Shown here: piece by piece, positions 53,706 through 61,797 of the stretch
How positions within the stretch are numbered: position 1 is the stretch's first letter
Layout of the letters: every line of letters begins with the position of its first letter
Source of the DNA: Polyangiaceae bacterium
Lineage (GTDB): Bacteria; Myxococcota_A; Polyangia; Polyangiales; Polyangiaceae
Direction: 5' to 3'
Assembly (NCBI GenBank): GCA_019637265.1
Contig: JAHBVY010000002.1
Span: 62,001 to 126,000 of the forward strand
Length of the DNA: 64,000 bases
The notes under the pieces: model-generated
Database searches by the model: none
What the model was told of the DNA's origin: nothing
The model's input: the letters and a program-made list of their open reading frames with translations, nothing else
Made by a program: the position numbers and the translations under genes

Positions 53706-55712
53706 TCAGGCAACCTGCTCTTGACGCCCCTCGACGATGGCTCCGTCCACCGTCATCGCGCGCACCACGCCCAAGTCGGCATGCACACTGACGAACGGCA
53801 CGCGCCAAGACTCACGCCACACCGAGCGCCACTCCGAGCCGGGCGCCGCCATCTGCAGCCATAGCTGACCGGGGCTCGCCGCGAAGGCGCGGCCCCCGGC
53901 GTCGAGCGCCACCGCGGAGAGATCGGGCGACCCCGGCACGGTGCTGACCCACGGCTCGTCATCCACCACTCGCGCCGTGCTCCCACTCGCGCCGACCACC
54001 ACCCCGACGCCCGTCTCCACCACGCCGGAAGCATCGAGGTAAGCGCGCACCTTCGGGAGGCGCTCCTTGTGGATCTCCCACAGCGTGGGCTGATAGCGCA
54101 CCGCGAACCCTGAGCCGTCCTTGGCGCGCCCCACCACCAGCCACTCCTCCGGCCCGATGCGCGCCAGCGCGTTCACGCTGTCCGCTCGCGACAGCTGCGC
54201 CGGCTTCAGCCAGTGCCCACCGGCGATGGCGTAGAGCAGCGGCGGCTCCCCCGCGCGCTCGGCGACGAGCACCGCTAGATCATTCATGTCGCCGCTCGCG
54301 TGGGTGAAGCTCGCGCGCGGATCCGGGCCCTTGAGCACGCTGCCGATGCCGCGCGCCGAGTATTCGCAGATGGTGGCTTGGTCCCCCCCCACGAGCCAGC
54401 GCCCCGCGCCGACGCGCTGCACGAAGCGCACCCCATCGCGCAGCGGGAGCGCCTCGTTCGCGGCGCGCTCCCAGCCGGTGCCGTTCCAGAACTCGAGGCC
54501 ATCGCCGCTCGCCACCAGGCAGCGACCATCACCATCCCACGCCACCGAGCGCACCACGCGATCAGCGCCTGGCTCGCAGCGCACGATGAACTGATAGCCC
54601 TTGAACAGCGTCTGCGGTTCGTCAGTGGAGATGCTCTTCAGCCGCCGCGCCGTGGTGCGCTGGCTCACCGCGGAGTCGCCGCGGAGCGCAGGCGCCAGCA
54701 TGGCCACGAAGGCGCTCCCGGTGGGCGGCCGCAGGCGCGGGTCGTGGCTCGTCGCGCGCGCGAGCAGCTCGTCGATGCTGAGGCAGGCGCTCGGGCGCTC
54801 CGCCAGCTCCGGCGCCAGGTTCTTGCTCTCGGTGATGCTGCGGCGCTTCTCGGAGCGCGCCGCCAGCACCGCCTCGAGCGGCGTATCCGAGGGGAAATAG
54901 TCTTCCCCCGTGAGCATGCGGAAGGTCACCGCCGCCAGGCTGAAGATGTCGCTCTGGTTGCCCACCAGCTCCGGGGCCATCTCCACCTGCTCCGGCGCGG
55001 CGTAGCCCGGCGTGCCGAGCGGCACCACGCCGAAGGTGTGGTTATTGGCGCCCGCGGGGCGCGCGATGCCAAAGTCAGCTATCTTGAAGATCTCGTCGCG
55101 CCCGAAGCCGCAGCACAGCACGTTGGCCGGCGTGATGTCGCGGTGCACCACGCCCACCGCGTGGATCGCGTCGAGGCCAATCGCCAAGCACTCCACCGCG
55201 TGCCGCGCGCGCAGCGGATCGAACGCAAAGCCGGTGCGCACCACGGAGTAGTGCACGCGCTCGTGCAGCGTGGTCCCCTCCGCGCCGCCCCCCACGTACT
55301 CCAGCGCGAGCCACGGCAACTCGAGCGGCGCCCCCTTGAACTCCACCCAGCTGCTGCCGGTCTCGATCAAGCGCACCACGAAGGGCGTAGGGGGCACCGT
55401 CTCGTTCAAGCGCCCGAGCGCGACGGCCTCCTTCAGCACAATCAGGTTCCCTGTCCGCGCCGACTGCCGCATCACGAACGGCCGCATCACCTTCACCACC
55501 ACGGGCGCCGCGCCCTGCGCCGTGCGGCGCACCGCGAGGAAGGCGATCGACATCCCGCCCGCGCCGATCCGCCGCGTCAGCGTGAGGGTGGTGCCACGAA
55601 ACGCGGTGCTCTCGAGTGTCTCCCCCTCGAAACAGCTGAGCACATCGTCGTCCGCCGGGACGGTGCGCTGAGAGGCCGGCGATTTCACCGACCGCGAGCC
55701 TACATGATTCAC
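53706..55712 (-). CDS. Serine/threonine protein kinase with C-terminal beta-propeller-like region
   Basis: From GTG 55712 the 668-residue protein has a kinase domain: glycine loop IGAGGMSIAFLA (49-60), K74, HRDITPANVL with D192 and N197, and DFG at 213-215, then GTPGYAAPEQ. The catalytic loop has Thr in place of the usual Lys (HRDxKPxN). After about residue 320 a run of short WD/PQQ-like blades (GVRFVQRVGAGRWLVGG, LARIGPEEWLVVG) suggests a beta-propeller sensor. No TM is visible. The preceding gene (Cys-rich lipoprotein) ends 32 bases upstream, so they may be co-transcribed. Upstream in-frame starts extend into that gene and look non-coding. Confidence 0.85.
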   Translation of the reverse strand: MNHVGSRSVKSPASQRTVPADDDVLSCFEGETLESTAFRGTTLTLTRRIGAGGMSIAFLAVRRTAQGAAPVVVKVMRPFVMRQSARTGNLIVLKEAVALGRLNETVPPTPFVVRLIETGSSWVEFKGAPLELPWLALEYVGGGAEGTTLHERVHYSVVRTGFAFDPLRARHAVECLAIGLDAIHAVGVVHRDITPANVLCCGFGRDEIFKIADFGIARPAGANNHTFGVVPLGTPGYAAPEQVEMAPELVGNQSDIFSLAAVTFRMLTGEDYFPSDTPLEAVLAARSEKRRSITESKNLAPELAERPSACLSIDELLARATSHDPRLRPPTGSAFVAMLAPALRGDSAVSQRTTARRLKSISTDEPQTLFKGYQFIVRCEPGADRVVRSVAWDGDGRCLVASGDGLEFWNGTGWERAANEALPLRDGVRFVQRVGAGRWLVGGDQATICEYSARGIGSVLKGPDPRASFTHASGDMNDLAVLVAERAGEPPLLYAIAGGHWLKPAQLSRADSVNALARIGPEEWLVVGRAKDGSGFAVRYQPTLWEIHKERLPKVRAYLDASGVVETGVGVVVGASGSTARVVDDEPWVSTVPGSPDLSAVALDAGGRAFAASPGQLWLQMAAPGSEWRSVWRESWRVPFVSVHADLGVVRAMTVDGAIVEGRQEQVA

Positions 55713-55743
55713 CCTGGCGAGCAATCGGCGCGAGGATCGGCCC

Positions 55744-56496
55744 CTACTTATCCGTGCGGGCGCAGCGGATCTTGCCGTCGCTGTCGTCACACAGCTCGCC
55801 CTTCGCGCAGCTCTCGCTGAGCGCAAAGCGAGCGGCGCGGCAAGTGACGATGCCGAGCTGGTCGGCGCTGCACGCGTGCTTGCCTTCCATATCCTTGGGG
55901 CAAGGATCGTCCGCCGCGGCGCGCGCCAAATCACAGCTGAGCTGACCACCGCTGGTGCTGCAGCCCTTACTGCCGCGGCAATGCAGCTCCACCTTCATCT
56001 GCCCGTCTTGGCAGGAGAGCAGCTGCGTCCCGGCGAGGTTACAGGCCTTGAGCCCCGTGTCGCGACAGCGGTCCCCCGCCTGCGCCACCGCGCGATCACA
56101 GCGCGCCGCGCAGCCGCCAGGACCACAGGGCTCCTCCAAGGTGCAGCCGGCGGGACCGCGGCACGGCTCCGCGACGAACGCACCCTCGAAGCACACGAGC
56201 TGCGCGCGCCCATCGGCGCTGCAGGTGGACGCTCCCTGCTCGTCGCGACTGCACGCGTCCCCCGCTTGATTCCCGCGGAGGTCGCAGCGCACGCCCTCCT
56301 CCACCCAGCAGCCCTTCTCCCCACGACACGGCGCCGCGATCATCCGCCCCTCGGAGCAGATGAGCTGCGTCTTCTCATCCAGGCACCGCGACTCCCCCAC
56401 CTCGCAGCGGCTACCCACCTCCGGCTTGCACCCGAAGGTGAATGAAGCCGCCAGCAGGAGCCAAGCGCTCCTGGGCCACACAGGGGATGTGCTCAT
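55744..56496 (-). CDS. Cysteine-repeat lipoprotein upstream of the kinase
   Basis: The 250-residue protein has a lipobox (SFTFGC, Cys23) and four or five tandem repeats of about 45 residues: GDxCSRDEQGxSTCSADGRAQL VCFEGAFVAEPCRGPAGC-type units with six Cys each. It looks like an extracellular disulfide-rich protein similar in kind to that at 44600. A shared transcript with the kinase is suggested by the 32-base gap. Function is unknown. Confidence 0.8.
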   Translation of the reverse strand: MSTSPVWPRSAWLLLAASFTFGCKPEVGSRCEVGESRCLDEKTQLICSEGRMIAAPCRGEKGCWVEEGVRCDLRGNQAGDACSRDEQGASTCSADGRAQLVCFEGAFVAEPCRGPAGCTLEEPCGPGGCAARCDRAVAQAGDRCRDTGLKACNLAGTQLLSCQDGQMKVELHCRGSKGCSTSGGQLSCDLARAAADDPCPKDMEGKHACSADQLGIVTCRAARFALSESCAKGELCDDSDGKIRCARTDK

Positions 56497-56624
56497 CGCT
56501 TACCTCTAGCCCACCCGTGCCCCCACTGAAAAGCGGGACCCGCGCCGCCGCCGGTGCGAGGCCTACCAACGAAACGAGGGCGACGCTCGCGCGCCGCCCT
56601 CTCTCGTCAGCTCAGCGTATGACT

Positions 56625-57509
56625 TCAGGCGACGCGACGACGACGCGCCACCACCAGCGCCCCGAGCGCGCCCAGCGCCAGGAGGCCAAGCCCCGCGTCG
56701 CCACCCGGCGTCGCCGGGCGCGTGGCGCAGCTCGCGCTGGCCTCCGCCTCCGCCGAGCACTCGGCGGAGCCGCTGCCGCTGCTGCACGAGCCGCTGGCGC
56801 TCGCGTCCACCGTGATGTTGAGCTGCGCCTTCAGCGCCGCGATGCACTCGTTCAGGTTGCCGCCGTGGTCCACGTACTGACCATCACAGAACAGCGCGCC
56901 CTCCGGCTTGGTGCACGCGGCCTCACAGCCACCCTCCAGCCGTGCCTGGCACGAGGCGCGCCCCGAGCCTTGACAGGTTGCCTGACAAGAGGCGTTGGCG
57001 CGCGCCTCACAGGAGCCCTGACAGCTCGCCGCGCACTTCGCCTCACAGCTCGCGGAGGCGTTCGGGTCCACGTTGCAAGAGCCCTCGCACTCCACGCTGG
57101 CGGTGGCCTTGCAGCTCGCGCGGCACTCGTTCCTCTCCTGGTCCGTGCCGGCGCTGCACTGCGCGGAGCAGTCCGCGTCGGCCCGCGCCTCACAGCTCCC
57201 CTGGCACTCGAAGCTCGGTGGATCCACCTCGCACTGTCCGTTGCAGGTCGCCTCGCAGCTGCCGGTGCACTCGACGTCAGCGCTGATGTTGCACTCGCCA
57301 GCGCACTCCACGGCCAGCTCCGCGGAGCACGCCGCGGTGAAGTTGATGGGCTCGCAGCGCGCGGTGCAGCCACCCTCGACCTCCACCTTGCACTGGGCGT
57401 TGGCCTCGACGTTGATGTTGCCGCAGGCCTCGACGCCAGCCTGTGCAGGCGCTGCCATGAACAGGGGTACAGCCAGGGCGGCAGCGGCGAACAGAGATGT
57501 CAGCTTCAT
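56625..57509 (-). CDS. Cysteine-rich secreted protein with MYXO-CTERM-like tail lacking the usual Cys
   Basis: The 294-residue protein has a signal peptide (MKLTSLFAAAALAVPLFMAA) and about 40 cysteines in short CxxxC and CxGxC spacings (ECAGECNISADVECTGSCEA). The C-terminus is PGGDAGLGLLALGALGALVV followed by ARRRR: a hydrophobic helix and Arg cluster as in MYXO-CTERM sorting tails, but with Gly-Gly-Asp at the position where the tail normally has Cys. The protein is probably exported and retained in or released from the outer membrane by that tail. The repeat module is unlike those at 44600 and 55744. Confidence 0.8.
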   Translation of the reverse strand: MKLTSLFAAAALAVPLFMAAPAQAGVEACGNINVEANAQCKVEVEGGCTARCEPINFTAACSAELAVECAGECNISADVECTGSCEATCNGQCEVDPPSFECQGSCEARADADCSAQCSAGTDQERNECRASCKATASVECEGSCNVDPNASASCEAKCAASCQGSCEARANASCQATCQGSGRASCQARLEGGCEAACTKPEGALFCDGQYVDHGGNLNECIAALKAQLNITVDASASGSCSSGSGSAECSAEAEASASCATRPATPGGDAGLGLLALGALGALVVARRRRVA

Positions 57510-57851
57510 GGGGATGCTCCTCGGTAAGTCAGGTTCAAGAGACTTGGACGGTGAGGCGGTTTACGCGAGCCACGGGCTCAGACTTCCCGCACCTCCGGGT
57601 TCAAGACCTGACCCGGAGCCTCGGCCCAGTATGACCGAGCTTGCTCGCGGCGTCACTTCGCCTGGCGGCGCCAACCTGAGGCGGCCGCTCTGCGCTCGCG
57701 CGGCGCGTTTTACGGGGGGAAGCCCCACCGAAGGACCGCAGCGCGCTGCCAAACCCCCAACCCGAGCCCCTTGCCCGGCTGATCCTCGGGGGCACGGGCG
57801 TCACAAAGGAGCGGCCCCTCTTCGTCTTGCCAGATGATCTTGGGGGACGGG
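57510..57851. other. Intergenic region
   Basis: It contains a dispersed motif (57741-57763) and no ORF with a plausible start. It should hold the promoter of the Cys-rich gene at 57509. Confidence 0.4.
57741..57763 (-). repeat. Dispersed G-rich motif
   Basis: GCGCGCTGCCAAACCCCCAA is followed by CCC. It lies 89 bases downstream of the NodB gene stop. Confidence 0.7.
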
Positions 57852-59231
57852 TCAACGGGCGAAGGGCCAACCGGGACCGGCGTCCGACTCGAAGTGCTCG
57901 AGCCAGCGGGCGCGCTGGGCGGCTGGGTCCTTGACCCAGGTCTGCTCGTGACCGACGCCGAAGGCCTCCGGGTCCGCGTCGCGAGGATCCCAACTGAACA
58001 CGTAATCTGACTTTTCCAGTCGCGGCAAGAGCCGCCTCAGCGCGCGCAGGGTGTGCTTGGCCTGGATGTGGAACAGCACCACCGCGCCGGGCCGCGCCCC
58101 GCGCAGCACGCGATTCGTGATCTCCCCTGCCGAGATCTCCTCCCAGTCGCGGGTGTCCACGTCCCACAAGAAGAGCTCGTAGCCGAGCTCCTCCGCCACG
58201 CGGCGCACCCGCGGGTCGTAGGCCATCATCGGCGGCCGGAACAAGTGGCACTGGCCGTGCCCCGCGCCGAGCTCGATCTCGCGACGCAGCGCCGCCTCGC
58301 TCAGCGCGGTGAGGTTGGGGTGGGTGTGGCTGTGGTTGCACACGCGGTGACCCGCCGCCTCCACCTCCGCCACCCAGCGCGGGTAGCGCTTCAGGTTTTG
58401 CCCCGTGGGGAAGAACAGCGCCTTGGCGCGGTGACGCGCGAGGAGCTTCAGCAGGCGCCGCGTGCGCGCCTCGCCGCGCGGCCCGTCATCGAAGCTCAAG
58501 ATGAGGTTGCCCCCGCGACCCTGGACCACCTCACGCGGCGCTGGGAATACCGTGCGGAAAGACCAATCCACCGCGTGGAGCGCCTCGCCATTCGTCAATT
58601 GGCCTGACACTCGCAGCTGGTAGGTGGTGCCCGGGCGGAGCGACTCCTTCGGCGTCATGCTGAGCCGCGTCGGCGACGGCCAACCGAAGCTGAGCGTAAC
58701 GGGCGGCACCGAGGTCACCTCCACGCTCGCACGGTCGACAGGAGAACTGAATATCACCTCGATGGTGGTGTCGAGCCGCGCCCCGGCGCCCATCGGGCTC
58801 GCCCAGGACACCGCCGCGCGGCCGTCGCCCGGAGCGAGCTTCGGCGAGGCGGGGGGTGCTCCATCAGCATCACTGACTGCATCGCCCTGCGCCACGAACG
58901 AGCCGGGTGAGCCAGGCGCTGTAGATGGGCTGGGCGCTGTAGATGGGCTGGGCGCTGTAGATGGGCTGGGCGCTGTAGATGGGCTGAGCGCCGCGCTGGG
59001 CGGCGCAGCAGGATCTGTCACAGCAGCTGATGAAGCCGAAGGTTCGAGGACGGGGGGTTGGGGCGCGCCACCGGGCGCCGTGCGCGCGTCGTCACAGGCA
59101 GTCAGGAGCGCGATCCAGATGCCGGCGCACGCGGCTATCCACCTCCCCGGCGCCAAGCCGAAGCGCGCCCTACTGCACCGCAGCGGCTCGACATCGCGCT
59201 CCAACCGGCGCTCGGAGCTGTCCCGCGGCAC
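57852..59231 (-). CDS. NodB-type polysaccharide deacetylase lipoprotein
   Basis: From GTG 59231 the 459-residue protein has a hydrophobic signal ending IALLTAC, then a Pro/Ser-rich linker that includes four SPSTAP units (from the DNA repeat at 58918-58989). A beta domain follows (VIFSSPVDRASVEVTSVPPV). The NodB domain has LILSFDDGP (Asp-Asp), HSHTHPNLT (His/His) and LFRPPMMAYDP, the five-motif set of family 4 carbohydrate esterases; motif 3 carries MMAY in place of the common PYG. It probably removes acetyl groups from peptidoglycan or another surface glycan. An upstream in-frame ATG (59357) overlaps the divergent gene and is rejected. Confidence 0.87.
   Translation of the reverse strand: MPRDSSERRLERDVEPLRCSRARFGLAPGRWIAACAGIWIALLTACDDARTAPGGAPQPPVLEPSASSAAVTDPAAPPSAALSPSTAPSPSTAPSPSTAPSPSTAPGSPGSFVAQGDAVSDADGAPPASPKLAPGDGRAAVSWASPMGAGARLDTTIEVIFSSPVDRASVEVTSVPPVTLSFGWPSPTRLSMTPKESLRPGTTYQLRVSGQLTNGEALHAVDWSFRTVFPAPREVVQGRGGNLILSFDDGPRGEARTRRLLKLLARHRAKALFFPTGQNLKRYPRWVAEVEAAGHRVCNHSHTHPNLTALSEAALRREIELGAGHGQCHLFRPPMMAYDPRVRRVAEELGYELFLWDVDTRDWEEISAGEITNRVLRGARPGAVVLFHIQAKHTLRALRRLLPRLEKSDYVFSWDPRDADPEAFGVGHEQTWVKDPAAQRARWLEHFESDAGPGWPFAR
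58918..58989 (-). repeat. 18-bp coding tandem repeat (4 units)
   Basis: GCTGTAGATGGGCTGGGC is repeated four times without gaps; the last unit has one change. It codes for SPSTAP units in the deacetylase linker and is a likely slippage site. Confidence 0.85.
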
Positions 59232-59253
59232 CGGGCGATGATAGCGTTCCGGG

Positions 59254-60534
59254 GTGAGGCGTGCAGCCTGGGTGCCACCGTCAGTGCGCGCTTGGCTGGC
59301 GTGCAGCGCGCTGGTCGCTTGGGCGGGCTGCGACGAGGCCTCCACCAACGCCCGCACGGCGCCAGAGCCTGCGGGGGGCGTCGAGAGCGCGAGCCCAGCT
59401 AGCTCAGCGACCGGCGCAGCCGACTCCGCCCCGCGCTCAGCCGACTCCGCTCACCTCAGTGACGCGAAGCGAAGCGAGCCCACCGCGGGGCCAGCTCCGA
59501 GCAGCGCGAGCACCCAAGGCGCCAACGCCGACCCCCAAGCGCCCGGCGAACCGGCCGATCCTCCCCCGCCGCTTCCGCGCGGTCGCATCCCCAGCAAGCT
59601 CACCCGCGAGCCACCGACGCCGCTCGATGGAGCGCCGCCGCGAGGCCCCATCGACGTCGGCTTGGACGGCGCCTGGCTGCGCCGCATGGCGGGCGGCGCC
59701 ATCACCCGCGTGACGGAGAACCAGGGCGGCTCCACCGTCACCATCCGGCTCACCTTCGAAGACGGCGCGCGCGCCGTGCTCAAGGCGGACCAAACGCGCT
59801 CGGCGACCAATTACCGTAGCGAAATAGCGGCCTATCACGTGGACCGACTGCTCGGCTTCGGTCGCACCGCACCGGTGGTGGGCCGGCGCTTCTCCCGCGC
59901 GGCGATGCGCGCCCACTTGGTGCACGCAGGGGCGCGCCCTGAGTTCCTCGCGCGCTTCGATCAAGAGCTTCGCTCACCGCCCGAGGCGCCGGACGAGGTG
60001 AAGGGCGCCGTCATCGCCTGGCACAGCGAGCGGCTCCATTCGCTGGAGGTGCCGCGGCGCTTCGGTGAGTGGACAGCGCCCGGCGCCACAGTACCCGCTG
60101 AGATCGCGCCGCACCTCGTCCCTCTCAGCGAGCTCACCCTGTTCGATTTCCTCATAGATAATACGGACCGCTACAGCGGCGGCAACGTGCTGCGCTTGGG
60201 GCCGCGCGGGCCCATCATCTTCCTCGACAACGGCGCCGGCTTCGCCGACTGGCGCGCACAACGCGAGCACGCGCTCACGAGTGACCTGACGCGGATCTGC
60301 CGCTACCCAGCGCCGCTCGTCCGCGCCCTCGAACGAGTCGGCCCCGCAGCACCCGCCTCACAGCGCCTCGGCGAACGCCTCCGCCGCAGCCTCCGCAAAG
60401 ACCCACTCACCCCCGTGCTCACCCCACTGCACCTCGAAGCCCTAGACCGCCGCGTAGCGCAAATCCTGGAGCACACCACACGCTGCACCCAAAGCACGAC
60501 GACAGAGCGCGATGGCGGTCCCCATCCAAACTAG
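59254..60534 (+). CDS. Fam20C-like secreted kinase lipoprotein
   Basis: The 426-residue protein has a lipobox (LVAWAGC) and a Ser/Ala/Pro linker to about residue 125. The C-terminal domain matches the Fam20 family in order: RAVLKADQT with K177, EIAAYHVDRLLGF with E190, LTLFDFLIDNTDRYSGGN with D305, and FLDNGAGF with D325. In vertebrate Fam20C the corresponding Lys, Glu, DRH-type Asp and DNG Asp bind nucleotide and metal, and the kinase acts on secreted proteins. The assignment is by pattern memory; bacterial members may phosphorylate proteins or sugars. It is divergent, by 22 bases, from the NodB deacetylase. Confidence 0.8.
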   Translation: MRRAAWVPPSVRAWLACSALVAWAGCDEASTNARTAPEPAGGVESASPASSATGAADSAPRSADSAHLSDAKRSEPTAGPAPSSASTQGANADPQAPGEPADPPPPLPRGRIPSKLTREPPTPLDGAPPRGPIDVGLDGAWLRRMAGGAITRVTENQGGSTVTIRLTFEDGARAVLKADQTRSATNYRSEIAAYHVDRLLGFGRTAPVVGRRFSRAAMRAHLVHAGARPEFLARFDQELRSPPEAPDEVKGAVIAWHSERLHSLEVPRRFGEWTAPGATVPAEIAPHLVPLSELTLFDFLIDNTDRYSGGNVLRLGPRGPIIFLDNGAGFADWRAQREHALTSDLTRICRYPAPLVRALERVGPAAPASQRLGERLRRSLRKDPLTPVLTPLHLEALDRRVAQILEHTTRCTQSTTTERDGGPHPN

Positions 60535-60560
60535 GTTTGGGGGTTAGACGGCACCGCAGC
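60534..60560 (+). repeat. Dispersed G-rich motif
   Basis: GGTTTGGGGGTTAGACGGCA is followed by CCGCAGC. Its first base is the last base of the stop codon of the Fam20C-like gene. Confidence 0.8.
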
Positions 60561-60682
60561 GTCAGTCTGCGCAAGCCGGCGCACTCGAGCGACACACAAA
60601 GACATCTTACATGACTACATCAGAACACCGGGAGCCCAAACCCACACGTCACTGCGCTGGTCCGACGCTCCTGCGCCCGTAG

Positions 60683-60703
60683 GGGCGGGTTTCAAACCCG
60701 CCC
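60683..60703. terminator. GGGCGGGTTT palindrome between convergent genes
   Basis: GGGCGGGTTT-C-AAACCCGCCC is a 10-bp perfect stem with a one-base loop, the same sequence as the core of 30401-30435 apart from the middle base. It is located between the stop of the gene at 60534 and the stop of the convergent gene at 60736. Confidence 0.6.
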
Positions 60704-60735
60704 TCTTGCGTTGAAGCACACTGCAAAACGCGGCG

Positions 60736-61551
60736 CTACGGCGCCGGGCGACTCGTCCTGGCGACGCGCGGCGCGGCGGGCAAGGCTTGGAGCGGCGCTG
60801 GCTCGCTGATGCCATCGCGATTCAGGTGCCGCTGAGTGGCGTCACGTTGACGCCGCAGCATCGCGTTCTCGGCTTGCTCTGCGAGGAGCTCGGTGCGCGC
60901 CCGGTCGAGGCTCCGCTCGAGCGTCCCGCGCGCAGCGCGCGCAGCAATGAGCGACTCGCGCGCTGCCTGAAGCTCCTCCGCGTGCGCCGGTGCCACCACG
61001 CCGAAGTACAGGGCGAAGCCAGCAGAGGCGACGAGCAAGACGGCGCCCGCTGCCCCCGTGATCGCGAGCCGCAGGTTCCGAAGGGCCACCTCGAGGCGTA
61101 GCTGGAGCAGGCGCCGTTGATGCTCCTGCTCAGCCACACTGACGGCCAGCTCCGCGCGCAGCGCCGCCTCCGTGCGAGCCTGCGCCACCACCGCCTCACG
61201 CATCGACGCGTGACGCGCCCGCTCCTCGGCCTGCCGCGCGCCCTCCGCCTGAAGCCGAGCCTGCTCCGACGCCCGGCGCCGGTGCTCCGCCAAACGCAGC
61301 CCCTCCGCCTCCACCGCGAGCCGCCGGAGCCGCTCCGCGAGCCGCGCTCGCACGTCGGCCTCCCCTGCCCGCGCTCCCTCACCCACCCACGCCCCACTCT
61401 CACCCGCGCGCGCCTCACCCTCCCCACCCCCTCCGGCGCACGCCACACCACCACCCGCTAGCGCATCGTCTGCACAGCCGCGCGCCTCGTCGTCACCCGC
61501 GCACAATGGCCTCGAAGCGGCGAGCGCCGCCAGCTCCCGATCTTCCGTCAT
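60736..61551 (-). CDS. Coiled-coil membrane protein, hypothetical
   Basis: The 271-residue protein has a Gly/Ala/Glu-rich N-terminus (1-65), a long Arg/Glu/Ala coiled coil (about 65-165, RRLAVEAEGLRLAEHRRRASE), one TM helix (about 165-190, ITGAAGAVLLVASAGFALYF) and a second coiled coil (195-245). The topology and low complexity resemble spacer or tether proteins. I recognise no family. It is convergent with the Fam20C-like gene. Confidence 0.6.
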   Translation of the reverse strand: MTEDRELAALAASRPLCAGDDEARGCADDALAGGGVACAGGGGEGEARAGESGAWVGEGARAGEADVRARLAERLRRLAVEAEGLRLAEHRRRASEQARLQAEGARQAEERARHASMREAVVAQARTEAALRAELAVSVAEQEHQRRLLQLRLEVALRNLRLAITGAAGAVLLVASAGFALYFGVVAPAHAEELQAARESLIAARAARGTLERSLDRARTELLAEQAENAMLRRQRDATQRHLNRDGISEPAPLQALPAAPRVARTSRPAP

Positions 61552-61710
61552 GGGCTCCTCGACCTGCTAGCGCCGTGAGACACCGGGGCCGCGCTCACCT
61601 TGGGCGGCACGACCCCAGCGCCTCCAGACGATTTACCTAGCTACCTGTTCAGACCCGCCAGCTCGACGTCGCTCACAGCATCCATTTCCGCGCGGGAGCA
61701 GCCGTGTGGC

Positions 61711-61747
61711 GCGCTGCAGTGCCACCCCGTCCAACCCCCCAAAACCC
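61711..61747 (-). repeat. Dispersed G-rich motif, expanded form
   Basis: GCGCTGCAGTGCCACCCCGT continues CCAACCCCCCAAAACC. It lies 51 bases downstream of the TonB-receptor stop codon. Confidence 0.65.
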
Positions 61748-61797
61748 TTCACCAAGCGCCAACCGCCATCTCGACCGCCGACGAGCGAGGCGCAGCG

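Noticed and set aside
54300-55820. Long plus-strand open frame (506 codons) across the kinase gene
   Set aside because: The opposite strand carries kinase motifs (HRD, DFG, APE). The plus-strand frame is Arg/His/Ala-rich without motifs, as expected for a shadow frame.
55713-55949. Longer N-terminus for the Ser/Thr kinase
   Set aside because: It would overlap the Cys-repeat lipoprotein gene in a shadow frame with Arg/Ser/Ala bias.
58918-58989. CRISPR-like repeat array
   Set aside because: The 18-bp units are directly adjacent with no spacers and are in frame in the deacetylase linker; it is a simple tandem repeat.
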